From: Candidatus Ratteibacteria bacterium
GTDB lineage: Bacteria; CAIJMQ01
DNA: 23,104 nt
Direction: 5' to 3'
NCBI GenBank assembly: GCA_028715665.1
Contig: JAQURI010000007.1
Span: 1-23,104, forward strand
Shown: positions 6,257 through 13,373 of the stretch, in pieces
Layout of the letters: every line of letters starts with the position of its first letter
How positions within the stretch are numbered: the first letter of the stretch is position 1
Program-made: the position numbers and the translations under genes
The notes under the pieces: generated by a model
What the model saw: only the letters and a program-made list of their open reading frames with translations
Databases searched by the model: none
Told to the model about the DNA's origin: nothing

Positions 6257-7432
6257 TTATAAAATACTCGGTATCCATTTTAACTTCATTAATCCAAATA
6301 CAATAACACCAAGCAGGAAAATAAGCACAATCCAAAACAGTATGCTTGTTCCCTCAGAATCCCCCTTTTGCACTGGCGCATTGGGATTGGATTTATTAAC
6401 TAAAATACTAACATAATCAGCCATCTCCTGTCGGTCATTATGTTCTTTTACAACATCTACAGCACCACTACTGAATTTCTTGAACAAAGAATAAAAAATC
6501 ATAGCAGGGAAAAAGACATACCAAGAATATTGGTGCATGGCATACATAATCGCGAAACCCAGAGTATACAGGAATCCAACTCCCTGCACATTCATTTCCC
6601 AGTGGTGCGAAATCCAGTCCGGCCTAACAGTTGTCTCCCCGATACTGTAAAATATAGAAAAAGCAGCAGCGAGAATCTGCATGACAAGGAAAAAGCTTAT
6701 CAGCAAAGTCCCAACGAACATAACTAAGCTGAAAGTATCTGCATGATTTAAGAAATAGAAGAACCTCTGCATTTCAGGCATCGCCATACCATATTCCTGT
6801 ACGGGATTACTGACAAAAAAAGTGTATGCAAGAACAGGAACGGCTGCAAGAAGGAACGCCATGGGTTCCCACCGCTGAGTATTCGCCCCGGCGAGGTCGG
6901 TTATGAAAATTATAGCAGCTAAAAAGAAGAAGTAGAAAAAAACATATTCAAAAATAGAATCGATAGACGTATACAGGAAAACAAAAAAATTGAAGGGGGA
7001 TGATATTGCAGAAACAATCAAGTTAAAAAGATTATGTACGGGAACAGCGGTTGGTACGAACCCGGACGAGGCCATAAACGTTTCATAATACGGCAGACCA
7101 ACCAACCGGACAAGCCCGAAATTAAAACAAAAGTCGAGAAAACGCATTATCATAACCCCATCAGTGATTATGATTTTTTTATAGAGGGGAATGTCAATAG
7201 TATAAGTCCCGAAACTGAGCGGGACATGGAATGCCCCAAAAAGAGCTTTCAGGATAAATTCAAGTAAGAAAATCGTGATGACCAGAGATGAAATCCCGGC
7301 ATAGGTACGTGGCATATCGATAGTCTTCATAGCTAGAAAAACAAAGAATGAAATAATGATAGCAAGCAACCAATAGCTGACGTCATTAGTAAGTGCTGTT
7401 CCAATAGGAGCCGTAAGATTTTCAAGAACCAT
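6257..7432 (-). CDS. Polytopic membrane protein, 391 aa
   Basis: An integral membrane protein with about eight or nine hydrophobic helices spread over the whole length and short charged loops, plus a polar loop (about residues 330-360, VDVVKEHNDRQEMADYVSIL) before the last helix. No transporter signature is recognised. The size and topology resemble membrane platform proteins of DNA-transfer or virion-assembly systems such as VirB6/TrbL types, but there is no sequence evidence for homology. ATG 7432 has no ribosome-binding site, and a CTTTTTATT box lies about 31 nt upstream on the minus strand, consistent with a leaderless transcript. It heads an operon with the basic protein and the glycosylase-like protein. 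Confidence 0.75.
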   Translation of the reverse strand: MVLENLTAPIGTALTNDVSYWLLAIIISFFVFLAMKTIDMPRTYAGISSLVITIFLLEFILKALFGAFHVPLSFGTYTIDIPLYKKIIITDGVMIMRFLDFCFNFGLVRLVGLPYYETFMASSGFVPTAVPVHNLFNLIVSAISSPFNFFVFLYTSIDSIFEYVFFYFFFLAAIIFITDLAGANTQRWEPMAFLLAAVPVLAYTFFVSNPVQEYGMAMPEMQRFFYFLNHADTFSLVMFVGTLLISFFLVMQILAAAFSIFYSIGETTVRPDWISHHWEMNVQGVGFLYTLGFAIMYAMHQYSWYVFFPAMIFYSLFKKFSSGAVDVVKEHNDRQEMADYVSILVNKSNPNAPVQKGDSEGTSILFWIVLIFLLGVIVFGLMKLKWIPSIL

Positions 7433-7458
7433 ATAAGGTAGGATAAGCTGTATAAAGA

Positions 7459-7467
7459 ATAAAAAGC
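7459..7467 (-). promoter_or_regulatory. TATA-like box of the 391-aa membrane protein operon
   Basis: On the minus strand CTTTTTATT is centred about 31 nt before ATG 7432, which has no Shine-Dalgarno sequence, fitting a leaderless archaeal promoter. Confidence 0.4.
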
Positions 7468-7480
7468 TATTGGTCTAGCT

Positions 7481-7514
7481 TTGCACCCAAAGTCGCACTT
7501 GCACCTAAAGTCGC
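7481..7514. repeat. Two tandem 16-bp repeats upstream of the membrane protein promoter
   Basis: TTGCACCCAAAGTCGC (7481-7496) recurs as TTGCACCTAAAGTCGC (7499-7514), one mismatch and an 18-bp period. The pair lies about 50-80 bases upstream of ATG 7432, a position suited to an activator or repressor. Confidence 0.5.
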
Positions 7515-7552
7515 TCAAAATCGGTACTGTAGGTACAAAACTGGGCGAAAAA

Positions 7553-7753
7553 CTAAACTTTTGATTTAATGTATTCCACAAAAACACGGATTAAAACGGC
7601 CACCGCGCAGGTTAATACAAAAGCCAAAAACAATGTCAATATCAACTGGTTGTTGTGAGAATTGACATGGTACAAGAATAAGACTATACCCCTTAACCCC
7701 ACGATTATATCAAAATTCATGCATTTCGCCCGGACATATTTTCGAATCAGCAT
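7553..7753 (-). CDS. 66-aa single-pass membrane protein
   Basis: A small protein with one clear transmembrane helix near the C-terminus (about residues 37-58, LILTLFLAFVLTCAVAVLI) and a weaker hydrophobic stretch before it. ATG 7753 or the internal ATG 7720 could be the start; neither has a strong ribosome-binding site. It is divergent to the gene at 7818, and the 64-base gap contains the 12-bp palindrome ATGTACGTACAT (7759-7770) and CGATA promoter copy 4. Function unknown. Confidence 0.45.
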   Translation of the reverse strand: MLIRKYVRAKCMNFDIIVGLRGIVLFLYHVNSHNNQLILTLFLAFVLTCAVAVLIRVFVEYIKSKV

Positions 7754-7777
7754 CTATTATGTACGTACATTTGTCTG

Positions 7778-7793
7778 ACCGATAGCTTTATCG
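7778..7793 (+). promoter_or_regulatory. CGATA-type promoter, copy 4
   Basis: ACCGATAGCTTTATCG with its CTTTAT box about 30 nt before ATG 7818. Identical core to copy 3. The perfect palindrome ATGTACGTACAT lies 8 bases upstream, in the divergent intergenic gap. Confidence 0.55.
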
Positions 7794-7817
7794 TAATTAT
7801 GTTTGAAATGTAGGGTT

Positions 7818-8180
7818 ATGACAAGAGAAATTAAAGCTATCGTTATGATATTATCTCTTCTTTTGATTAGTTCACTGTTGAGTCTACTCATCTTAGCATG
7901 GAGTCCGTGGATGACTGAGGCTTCAGCAGTGGAACATTTCAATTCAGAAATGCCGTTAAATAATAGTAATGGTGAAAATATCACCAGCATTCAAAAATCA
8001 TGGATTGTGAGGGATGGCGGGAACTATATTATGGGTGGATATGAAATTCAGTATATACGGGCATTTTCAAACGGACAATTCAAAATAACTGCCATTGTTG
8101 ATTCTGCCGGGAGAACCACATTTTTAAGATTTCAATCAGAGCAGATTGAAAACACTACCGAAGGTGGCAGACGTGAATAA
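7818..8180 (+). CDS. Small membrane-anchored extracellular protein
   Basis: A 120-aa protein with one N-terminal hydrophobic helix (residues 7-27) and a polar domain with beta-strand-like pattern (YEIQYIRAFSNGQFKITAIV), presumably outside the membrane. The upstream in-frame TTG 7803 was rejected: the near-identical promoter and leader of the gene at 5279 supports ATG 7818, 30 nt from the CTTTAT box. Apart from MT and the following hydrophobic helix the two proteins show no clear similarity, so the shared region is mainly regulatory. The stop overlaps the start of the next CDS. Confidence 0.55.
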   Translation: MTREIKAIVMILSLLLISSLLSLLILAWSPWMTEASAVEHFNSEMPLNNSNGENITSIQKSWIVRDGGNYIMGGYEIQYIRAFSNGQFKITAIVDSAGRTTFLRFQSEQIENTTEGGRRE

Positions 8181-8661
8181 TGATACAGGGCACGATAGAA
8201 CATACTATAAAGTAAGAACGGACGACTCCGCAAAAGAAGATAACCGCAAAGGATTATCCGAAATGCAGGAAAAAATTTTCAATTTCATTATGGAAAATAG
8301 AATCGTTACAGGGAAGTCAATTCGTCTTTTCTGGTCAATCGAGCCCCATGAGATGTGTGGAATTATGCGGCCATTATTCGATAATAATTTGATTGAAAAA
8401 ACCCGGACTCAGAAACAGGCCAAAGAGCCTTGGAATTACAGTCAAGGCTACATTACGACAGAAGCCGAGGAACGACAGGCAAAAATGCAAGAACTGAACA
8501 TGGAAATTAATACCTTATCAGAGGAATATTCAAGAAAAAGACGGGAACTGAATCGTATATTCGAAATGCAGGAAAAAGCGATACGGGAACTGAGTGAACT
8601 CAGCAAAGAGGACTACAAATTCTATCACGGAGAGAAGAACCAGTCAATCACCCCCGACTAA
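8173..8661 (+). CDS. Winged-helix/coiled-coil protein, 3' end replaced by IscB element
   Basis: A 162-aa predicted DNA-binding protein. Residues about 31-95 look like a winged helix (MQEKIFNFIMENRIVTG ... MRPLFDNNLIEKTR ... YITTEAE), followed by a charged coiled coil (ELNMEINTLSEEYSRKRREL). GTG 8173 is chosen over TTG 8146 because AAGGTGG precedes it. The last six codons and the stop come from the left end of the IscB element, whose first shared base is 8642, so the native C-terminus has been lost or altered. A role as a regulator of the locus is inferred from the fold only. Confidence 0.6.
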   Translation: MNNDTGHDRTYYKVRTDDSAKEDNRKGLSEMQEKIFNFIMENRIVTGKSIRLFWSIEPHEMCGIMRPLFDNNLIEKTRTQKQAKEPWNYSQGYITTEAEERQAKMQELNMEINTLSEEYSRKRRELNRIFEMQEKAIRELSELSKEDYKFYHGEKNQSITPD

Positions 8662-8768
8662 AAGTCGGGGGCATGTCCCGTGAGGGATATGGGCAACAGT
8701 TTGACAAGGAGGCTTAGTAACAAAACTATGCAGAAGTTAGAAGAACGAAATACATACACACCTACGGA
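8642..8768 (+). repeat. 127-bp exact direct repeat, copy 1
   Basis: Identical to 22978-23104 over 127 bases; the bases before the two copies differ (C at 8641, A at 22977). The second copy is cut by the end of the window. It contains the left-end hairpin of the IscB element and the start of the omegaRNA region. Confidence 0.9.
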
Positions 8769-8898
8769 CATTCCGCACATTCGCAGCAACTGTGATTCAA
8801 GATTAACCAGAGAGGAAACTCTCAGTGTGTTGAGTTTAAAAACACTTTCTAACACCTCCGATGCGGCTCTAACTGCCACAGGACAGGCAGGGCAGGAC
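8642..8898 (+). ncRNA. Presumed omegaRNA scaffold of IscB
   Basis: About 257 bases separate the element's left end from the conserved IscB start. In characterised IscB systems the omegaRNA is transcribed from this region, with its guide at the 5' end taken from the sequence flanking the left end. Visible structure includes the 9-bp hairpin 8651-8671. An open frame crosses the region, but its peptide shows no IscB similarity before residue 74, which supports a non-coding role. The guide for this copy would be roughly the 16-20 bases before 8642, i.e. the end of the winged-helix gene. Confidence 0.6.
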
Positions 8899-10191
8899 TT
8901 GCGAGTACCTGCCGTATATGTTCTGAACATGCGAGGCTCTCCTCTCATGCCAACAACGCCACGAAAAGCGAGAACACTACTACAGGAGGAAAAAGCAAAA
9001 GTAATCACAAGAACCCCATTTACCATCCAGTTAACCTCTGCGACAGGAGAAACGAACCAAGACTTGGTTCTGGGCATCGACTCAGGCTATGAGAATATTG
9101 GTCTCTCAGTACTAACTGGAAAGAAAGAAGTATATTCAGCAGAAGTAAAGTTAAGAACGGATATGGTTAAGCTCAACAGTGAGCGGAAAATGTACCGGAG
9201 AGCGAGGCGTAGCAGGAATACATGGTACAGAGCACCGAGATTCCTGAATCGCAAGAAACCCGACGGCTGGCTAGCCCCGTCAATCCAACACAAACTGGAC
9301 AGTCATATCAAATTGATTAACTGTATTAAGTCGATACTTCCAATCACAAGCATTGTTGTTGAAGTAGCGGCATTCGATATCCAGAAAATCAAGAATCCTG
9401 AAATATCCGGGATAGAATATCAGAACGGAGTCCAGAAAGATAGCTGGAACACGAGAGAATATGTTCTACACCGGGATAATCACGAATGTCAGGCATGTAA
9501 AGGTAAATCCAAAGACCCGATACTTGAAACCCATCATATCATATCAAGACAAACCGGTGGCGATGCCCCGTCAAACCTGTTAACCTTATGCCAGACCTGT
9601 CATTCAAAGGTCTCACAAGGCGAACTGAAACTGAATATTAAGTTGCCGGTAGGTTTCAAACCGGAAACGTTCATGTCAATCTTAAGATGGAAGCTGGTGA
9701 ACCTGTTGCAAGAAACAGGAAATGTTGTATCTCATACCTATGGATATATCACAAAAATCAACAGGATAGCACTCAGTCTTAATAAATCTCATAGAACTGA
9801 TGCTTTTGTGATAGCTGGAGGAAGTAGGCAGGAACGAAGTCCGATAAGTTTCTTAATAAAACAGGTCAGGAACTGCAACCGGAAACTGTTCAAAGGCGAC
9901 AGGAGCCATATTAGGAACACAGCACCGAGATTCATTCATGGCTTCCAGAGATTCGATAAAGTTTTATGGAATAATATTGAATGCTTTGTATTCGGACGAA
10001 GAAAGACGGGATATTTCGACTTGAGAACACTTGACGGTACGAAAGTTCATGCATCAGCTAAGGCAAACGGTATTACATTATTACAATCAGCAAATACATT
10101 ATTAATAGATGTGGTTGGGCGGGGTACGCTCCTTCCCGTACTGAAGTACAGGGTATCCGCTACCCCTGCACCCCACGGAGGAACACAATGA
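8899..10191 (+). CDS. iscB: IscB RNA-guided endonuclease
   Basis: IscB is the omegaRNA-guided DNA nuclease ancestral to Cas9. Conserved protein begins at VPAVYVLNMRGSPLMPTTPRKAR, so I place the start at TTG 8899; the frame is open from 8680 but that part is the omegaRNA region. From TTG the protein is 430 aa, typical for IscB. Landmarks: PLMP-type N-terminal domain (residues 3-35), RuvC-I D61 in VLGIDSG, arginine-rich bridge helix (about 100-119, RRARRSRNTWYRAPRF), RuvC-II E155, HNH domain 197-235 with C197/C200, H212/H213, N226 and C231/C234, and RuvC-III H298/D301 (SHRTDAFVIAGG). All expected catalytic residues are present, so it looks intact. The stop overlaps a following ATG (ATGA). Confidence 0.93.
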   Translation: MRVPAVYVLNMRGSPLMPTTPRKARTLLQEEKAKVITRTPFTIQLTSATGETNQDLVLGIDSGYENIGLSVLTGKKEVYSAEVKLRTDMVKLNSERKMYRRARRSRNTWYRAPRFLNRKKPDGWLAPSIQHKLDSHIKLINCIKSILPITSIVVEVAAFDIQKIKNPEISGIEYQNGVQKDSWNTREYVLHRDNHECQACKGKSKDPILETHHIISRQTGGDAPSNLLTLCQTCHSKVSQGELKLNIKLPVGFKPETFMSILRWKLVNLLQETGNVVSHTYGYITKINRIALSLNKSHRTDAFVIAGGSRQERSPISFLIKQVRNCNRKLFKGDRSHIRNTAPRFIHGFQRFDKVLWNNIECFVFGRRKTGYFDLRTLDGTKVHASAKANGITLLQSANTLLIDVVGRGTLLPVLKYRVSATPAPHGGTQ

Positions 10192-10265
10192 AAGCGGCGG
10201 AATATAATTACGCTCAACTTAATATTAACAGCAAAAAAACAGGCATCGACTCGATGTATCGGTGA
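10188..10265 (+). CDS. Possible 25-aa ORF between iscB and the ligase operon
   Basis: ATG 10188 overlaps the iscB stop and is preceded by one of the best ribosome-binding sites in the window (GGAGG, 6 nt before the ATG). It encodes MKAAEYNYAQLNINSKKTGI plus five residues and stops 8 bases before the ligase ATG. It may be a leader peptide or the remnant start of a gene disrupted when the IscB element landed. No family is recognised. Confidence 0.4.
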   Translation: MKAAEYNYAQLNINSKKTGIDSMYR

Positions 10266-10273
10266 GGTAGACT

Positions 10274-10828
10274 ATGAAGTTCGAATCAGATGGTCAGGCA
10301 GCAGCATGGTATCATAACCAGATACTCAGAATCCAGCACGGAAAACGGACATACAGTAAGCGATACTTGACAGATGAACAGGTACTTGCAGTATTTGACG
10401 GTGAAGTACGGGTTGAAGAAAAGGTGGACGGGAAACTAAGTGTCAGATTACGTTCTACAGAGCATCACTGCCAAGAATACTGGGTCGCAGAAGAAATGTA
10501 TTCAAAAAACACAGTGCATAACCACGTAATAAAATATTCAGGTGCCCCACATCAAATATGGCTGAACAAAATATTGATGGAATACGGGCTACCGAGCATT
10601 ACAGACATTCTGGAAAAACAGAATACACTAGGTTACGGCACAATAAAACTAAAAGACCCGACAATAGAGCAAATTCACAACTTACTGGAATGTTTCGCCC
10701 GGCTCCCCTCTCATTACGGAGCACCGAAAATAGAGGGGCTGGTCTTGAAGAATATGGAAAAACAGAAGTTTGCGAAATGGATAAACGAAGAATTTGAAGA
10801 CAAAATTGAAGAATCGGAGAACCAATAA
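10274..10828 (+). CDS. Compact RNA/DNA-ligase-type nucleotidyltransferase
   Basis: A 184-aa protein with the motif order of ATP-dependent polynucleotide ligases, closest in style to Rnl2-like RNA ligases. Motif I is EEKVDGKLS with Lys50 as the adenylated residue; motif III is around 71-88 (VAEEMYSKNTVHNHVIKY, compare the GExxxxxHSxxY pattern); motif IV is KIEGLVLKN with E154; motif V is KQKFAKWINEEF with K165/K168. These ligases join RNA or nicked ends by an enzyme-AMP and then an adenylated 5'-phosphate. Known RNA ligases are usually 230-400 aa, so this is nearly a bare catalytic core without a C-terminal accessory domain. It leads an operon of unknown genes overlapping by 1-11 bases. RNA versus DNA specificity cannot be told. 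Confidence 0.72.
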   Translation: MKFESDGQAAAWYHNQILRIQHGKRTYSKRYLTDEQVLAVFDGEVRVEEKVDGKLSVRLRSTEHHCQEYWVAEEMYSKNTVHNHVIKYSGAPHQIWLNKILMEYGLPSITDILEKQNTLGYGTIKLKDPTIEQIHNLLECFARLPSHYGAPKIEGLVLKNMEKQKFAKWINEEFEDKIEESENQ

Positions 10829-11541
10829 TGACAAACCATTATTTGATTCCAATTTATGAAAGATTCATACATATGTCAAGTTTCGGGTCTCAGGTAGCCT
10901 GTTTAAATATAGATGACGTAGGTGTATTCATATACCATGACGCAGGACAGGCACTGACAACGGATTTCATCAGGCGGCATTTAACAGGGAGACAAAAAAA
11001 AGCGTGTGTAGTTGAAGCAGAAACAATAGTTCTGGCAATCAGGAAGTTTTATGACGAATGGGAAGGAGCTAAAATTGGGGGAGAAAACGAACATGCTAAA
11101 GCCCTATGGATAGACCGGGTAGACGACCAAGGCAAGCTGACAAATTCAGTCATTGAAGAATTACCGCCTTGCGCTATCAGGCACAGGAATAGGGAAGGTT
11201 CATTAACCTGCGGAAGACCAATACATGATATTGACGGCTACAGCTTCAATTTTATGGAGAAGGACGACAAATTTTTTAATTTGAGCGGAGAATATGGAAT
11301 GTGTGGGTTGGAAGGTTATGATTATCCAGAAAAAAACTGTCCAATGATTGATTATTCCGATATTGCTGCCGACCTTCCAATAAATACGATAACAGTAAAT
11401 GGCATGGAATTCAGATATACTTCATGGAAAGGTGCTGAAGAAGGAATTCGCATAAAAAAAGAGAAAGAAGCAGAAGAAAAGCACATTAATCTGATAAAAA
11501 AAACCAAGATATATCAGAGACTGGAAAGGGTAGACTTATGA
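10828..11541 (+). CDS. Unknown 237-aa protein in ligase operon
   Basis: A soluble acidic protein starting one base inside the ligase stop with GGAG 7 nt upstream. It has scattered cysteines (CAIRHRNREGSLTCG; GMCGLEG; NCPMI) that could form a metal site in the middle third, and a charged helical C-terminus (KEKEAEEKHINLIKKTKIYQ). No known family is recognised. Tight coupling to the ligase suggests a shared task, such as substrate recognition or end processing, but this is inference from position only. Confidence 0.65.
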   Translation: MTNHYLIPIYERFIHMSSFGSQVACLNIDDVGVFIYHDAGQALTTDFIRRHLTGRQKKACVVEAETIVLAIRKFYDEWEGAKIGGENEHAKALWIDRVDDQGKLTNSVIEELPPCAIRHRNREGSLTCGRPIHDIDGYSFNFMEKDDKFFNLSGEYGMCGLEGYDYPEKNCPMIDYSDIAADLPINTITVNGMEFRYTSWKGAEEGIRIKKEKEAEEKHINLIKKTKIYQRLERVDL

Positions 11542-11828
11542 ACGTATCAATAGACGATATAGACCAATCAATACGGCTTTTGAAGGAATTAAAATACAAT
11601 CTAATCGAAATCGAAAAAACAGAGACGAATAAGCTTATAAATCTACAGGAAAAAATTGAAGACAGGTACGGATTCCCAAGATATCCTCTAAGCGTTAAAA
11701 TATCAGTAAAGAAATATTTCTTGAATATTTATACAGACCAAATATACAGGATACTCACTGGAACGAATGACGGGATAAAAGTCACAGAGATTGGAGAAAT
11801 AATGAGGAGCAATGAGAGAAGACCATGA
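11538..11828 (+). CDS. Unknown 96-aa helical protein
   Basis: A small charged protein, mostly predicted helical (residues 5-45, DIDQSIRLLKELKYNLIEIE), overlapping the previous gene by 4 bases and the next by 4 bases (ATGA type). GGGTAGA precedes the start. The C-terminal part (IYRILTGTNDGIKVTEIGEI) might form a short HTH. No family is recognised. Confidence 0.6.
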   Translation: MNVSIDDIDQSIRLLKELKYNLIEIEKTETNKLINLQEKIEDRYGFPRYPLSVKISVKKYFLNIYTDQIYRILTGTNDGIKVTEIGEIMRSNERRP

Positions 11829-12106
11829 CATCACTTAAACATCGTATATCTCAGATAAATGCGCAATCAGTTGTATTAGACCGACTTAATTTCTTGATAC
11901 AAGAAGAAACAAATTTAGCGGATGGTGCTTTATTATGGACGGTAGAATATTGTGCTAAAAACAATATACCAATTCATGAGGAAAAACGTTTTAAAAATAT
12001 AGTCGCAGATTCCAAAAGAATCATAGCAGAAATAAAGAAAACATCCGATACATTAGGGAGTCTTTGTAAAATATCATTATCTGAAGAAGACTTGAAAGTA
12101 CCTTGA
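11825..12106 (+). CDS. Unknown 93-aa helical protein
   Basis: A small soluble protein predicted to be all-helical (LKHRISQINAQSVVLDRLNF; then KRIIAEIKKTSDTLGSL). It overlaps both neighbours by 4 bases, so it is translated as part of the ligase operon. Its size and helical pattern resemble those of the preceding gene product, but I see no clear sequence repeat between them. Function unknown. Confidence 0.6.
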   Translation: MTSLKHRISQINAQSVVLDRLNFLIQEETNLADGALLWTVEYCAKNNIPIHEEKRFKNIVADSKRIIAEIKKTSDTLGSLCKISLSEEDLKVP

Positions 12107-12660
12107 TTAATAATAAAATTGACCCCTATGCAACAAGCACAAAATGGATGCTATGGGCAAAAAACAACAGAGGTAAAATGTTATCCAAAGATATCGTCGT
12201 ACTAGAATCAAAAAACAAGAATATATATGGACTAAGAGTCAGGTCGGGAGGACTGAAAGGGACGGAAGTAATCATCTCAGAAACCGGAAAATTAGAAAAC
12301 CAATCAGGCTGGAAACTGGCAGACGTAAGTGGATTATTACTGTGTTTTCGAACAACAGACCGAATGAAACAGGTCGCGGACGAGCTTGAGAAAGAAAACC
12401 AGCAATGGTTTGAAATCAGAACCCGTAAAAACGAGCAGGAAGTACCATATCCTTACACTGTGGGCATAATATGCGAAAAATCAAAATTAAACGAACTGGA
12501 CAGATTCTTAGCTGGCTGGAAAGGATTTGGTAGTGGAAGGGATTATGTAGATATGGATATCTATGCCGGAGAGACGAGAATAAAAAACTTTCTTGAAATG
12601 AGCTTAATCGAGGACGAGATATCCGCTACTCATGCACCCAAGGAGTATTATGAGATGTAA
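12103..12660 (+). CDS. Unknown 185-aa protein in ligase operon
   Basis: A soluble mixed alpha/beta protein beginning with TTG in a TTGA overlap with the previous stop. The N-terminal part has alternating beta-like strands (KDIVVLESKNKNIYGLRVRSG; GTEVIISETG), and the C-terminal part contains YTVGIICEKSKLNELDRFLA and KGFGSGRDYVDMDIY. No domain family is recognised. The start codon is supported only by the overlap; a later start at ATG 12148 is possible. Confidence 0.55.
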   Translation: MINNKIDPYATSTKWMLWAKNNRGKMLSKDIVVLESKNKNIYGLRVRSGGLKGTEVIISETGKLENQSGWKLADVSGLLLCFRTTDRMKQVADELEKENQQWFEIRTRKNEQEVPYPYTVGIICEKSKLNELDRFLAGWKGFGSGRDYVDMDIYAGETRIKNFLEMSLIEDEISATHAPKEYYEM

Positions 12661-12865
12661 GAGCGGAATCCATGAATGGATAAATCCGGAAGACGCCGGG
12701 AAATGTTGCGCTGGCTTCCATAGGGAACTGGTAATAGGAGATACAACTGGATGCAGCAACATTGGAAGTGCACCACTTCCGGGAGGAATTCAATATGGTT
12801 ATAAGTGGATAGCAAACAACAACGAAAATAATCAGGCACCCAAAAACATAACTATAGTCAAATAA
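12650..12865 (+). CDS. Small Cys/His protein, possible zinc binding
   Basis: A 71-aa protein starting at ATG 12650, preceded by AAGGAG, and overlapping the end of the previous gene by 11 bases. The N-terminus has RCKSGIHEW followed by AGKCCAGFHREL, so Cys3, His8, Cys20, Cys21 and a later His could bind a metal. The middle is Gly/Asn-rich. Other starts upstream (12632) are less likely because they precede the ribosome-binding site. No family is recognised. Confidence 0.55.
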   Translation: MRCKSGIHEWINPEDAGKCCAGFHRELVIGDTTGCSNIGSAPLPGGIQYGYKWIANNNENNQAPKNITIVK

Positions 12866-12888
12866 AATAAGTACATGGTGAATAAAAG

Positions 12889-13275
12889 ATGGCTAATAAG
12901 AAAGAACAAAACACAAAAATAATATATTTATGCCTACTGTATGTCGTTTTAAATATACTAGACGTAATACTCACACTGGCAGTAGTTCAAAATGGAAAGG
13001 GTACAGAAATAAATGGATTCTTGAATTATTATGCAGAACGGATTTCATTTATGAACACAATGGTTCTAAAAATAGTTGCAGTAGCTGTAGCAATGTATAT
13101 AATTTACTCCTTGCGCGATAAATACGACGATATAAACATAAAAGGAAAAAAGATAGAGGGAATTGATATAATAACCAGCGTGTTGATTTTAATAAATATA
13201 ATCTACATATTAATTGTAATTAACGGACTAATTGTATTTTTCTTCCCGGCATACGCCCCCTTCAAAATAAGTTAA
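12889..13275 (+). CDS. DUF5658-like membrane protein
   Basis: A 128-aa protein with about four hydrophobic segments (roughly residues 11-32, 54-74, 90-110 and 108-122). The N-terminal helix LNILDVILTLAVVQNGKGTE followed by NGFLNYY matches the DxxxT...G..E.N pattern typical of the DUF5658 family, which is common in euryarchaea and has no known function. It is separated from the preceding gene by 23 bases and is followed by a terminator, so it closes the ligase operon. Confidence 0.65.
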   Translation: MANKKEQNTKIIYLCLLYVVLNILDVILTLAVVQNGKGTEINGFLNYYAERISFMNTMVLKIVAVAVAMYIIYSLRDKYDDINIKGKKIEGIDIITSVLILINIIYILIVINGLIVFFFPAYAPFKIS

Positions 13276-13282
13276 TCTGGTT

Positions 13283-13316
13283 GGTTGGTACGCCAACCAC
13301 AAAAACCATTTTTTTA
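13283..13316 (+). terminator. Terminator of the ligase operon
   Basis: GGTTGG-TACG-CCAACC (13283-13298) forms a perfect 6-bp stem with a tetraloop, followed by a run of seven T. It lies 8 bases after the stop of the DUF5658-like gene. Confidence 0.65.
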
Positions 13317-13373
13317 ATTAATTCGTATAGTATAAGCCATACGTTCCAGTTTTTTAACTATTAACTATTAGTT

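Larger units (their letters stand above)
8642..10185 (+). mobile_element. IscB insertion element (IS200/IS605-like, no tnpA)
   Basis: The left boundary is set by the first base shared with a second copy at 22978. It begins with a strong hairpin, CCCCCGACT/AGTCGGGGG (8651-8671). The element carries a presumed omegaRNA region and the iscB gene but no TnpA transposase, so it would be mobilised in trans. The right end is not defined by a second copy; hairpin-forming sequence near the end of iscB (GGGTA/TACCC and GTACG/CGTAC around 10118-10165) suggests it lies close to 10185. No target duplication is expected for this class. Confidence 0.7.

Noticed and set aside
8680..8898. N-terminal extension of the IscB reading frame
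   Set aside because: The frame is open but the peptide has no IscB similarity before VPAVYVLN; the DNA is the expected omegaRNA region, so I start iscB at TTG 8899.
8658..9077. 139-aa minus-strand ORF over the IscB left end
   Set aside because: Antisense to the omegaRNA region and the iscB start; no ribosome-binding site or domain.
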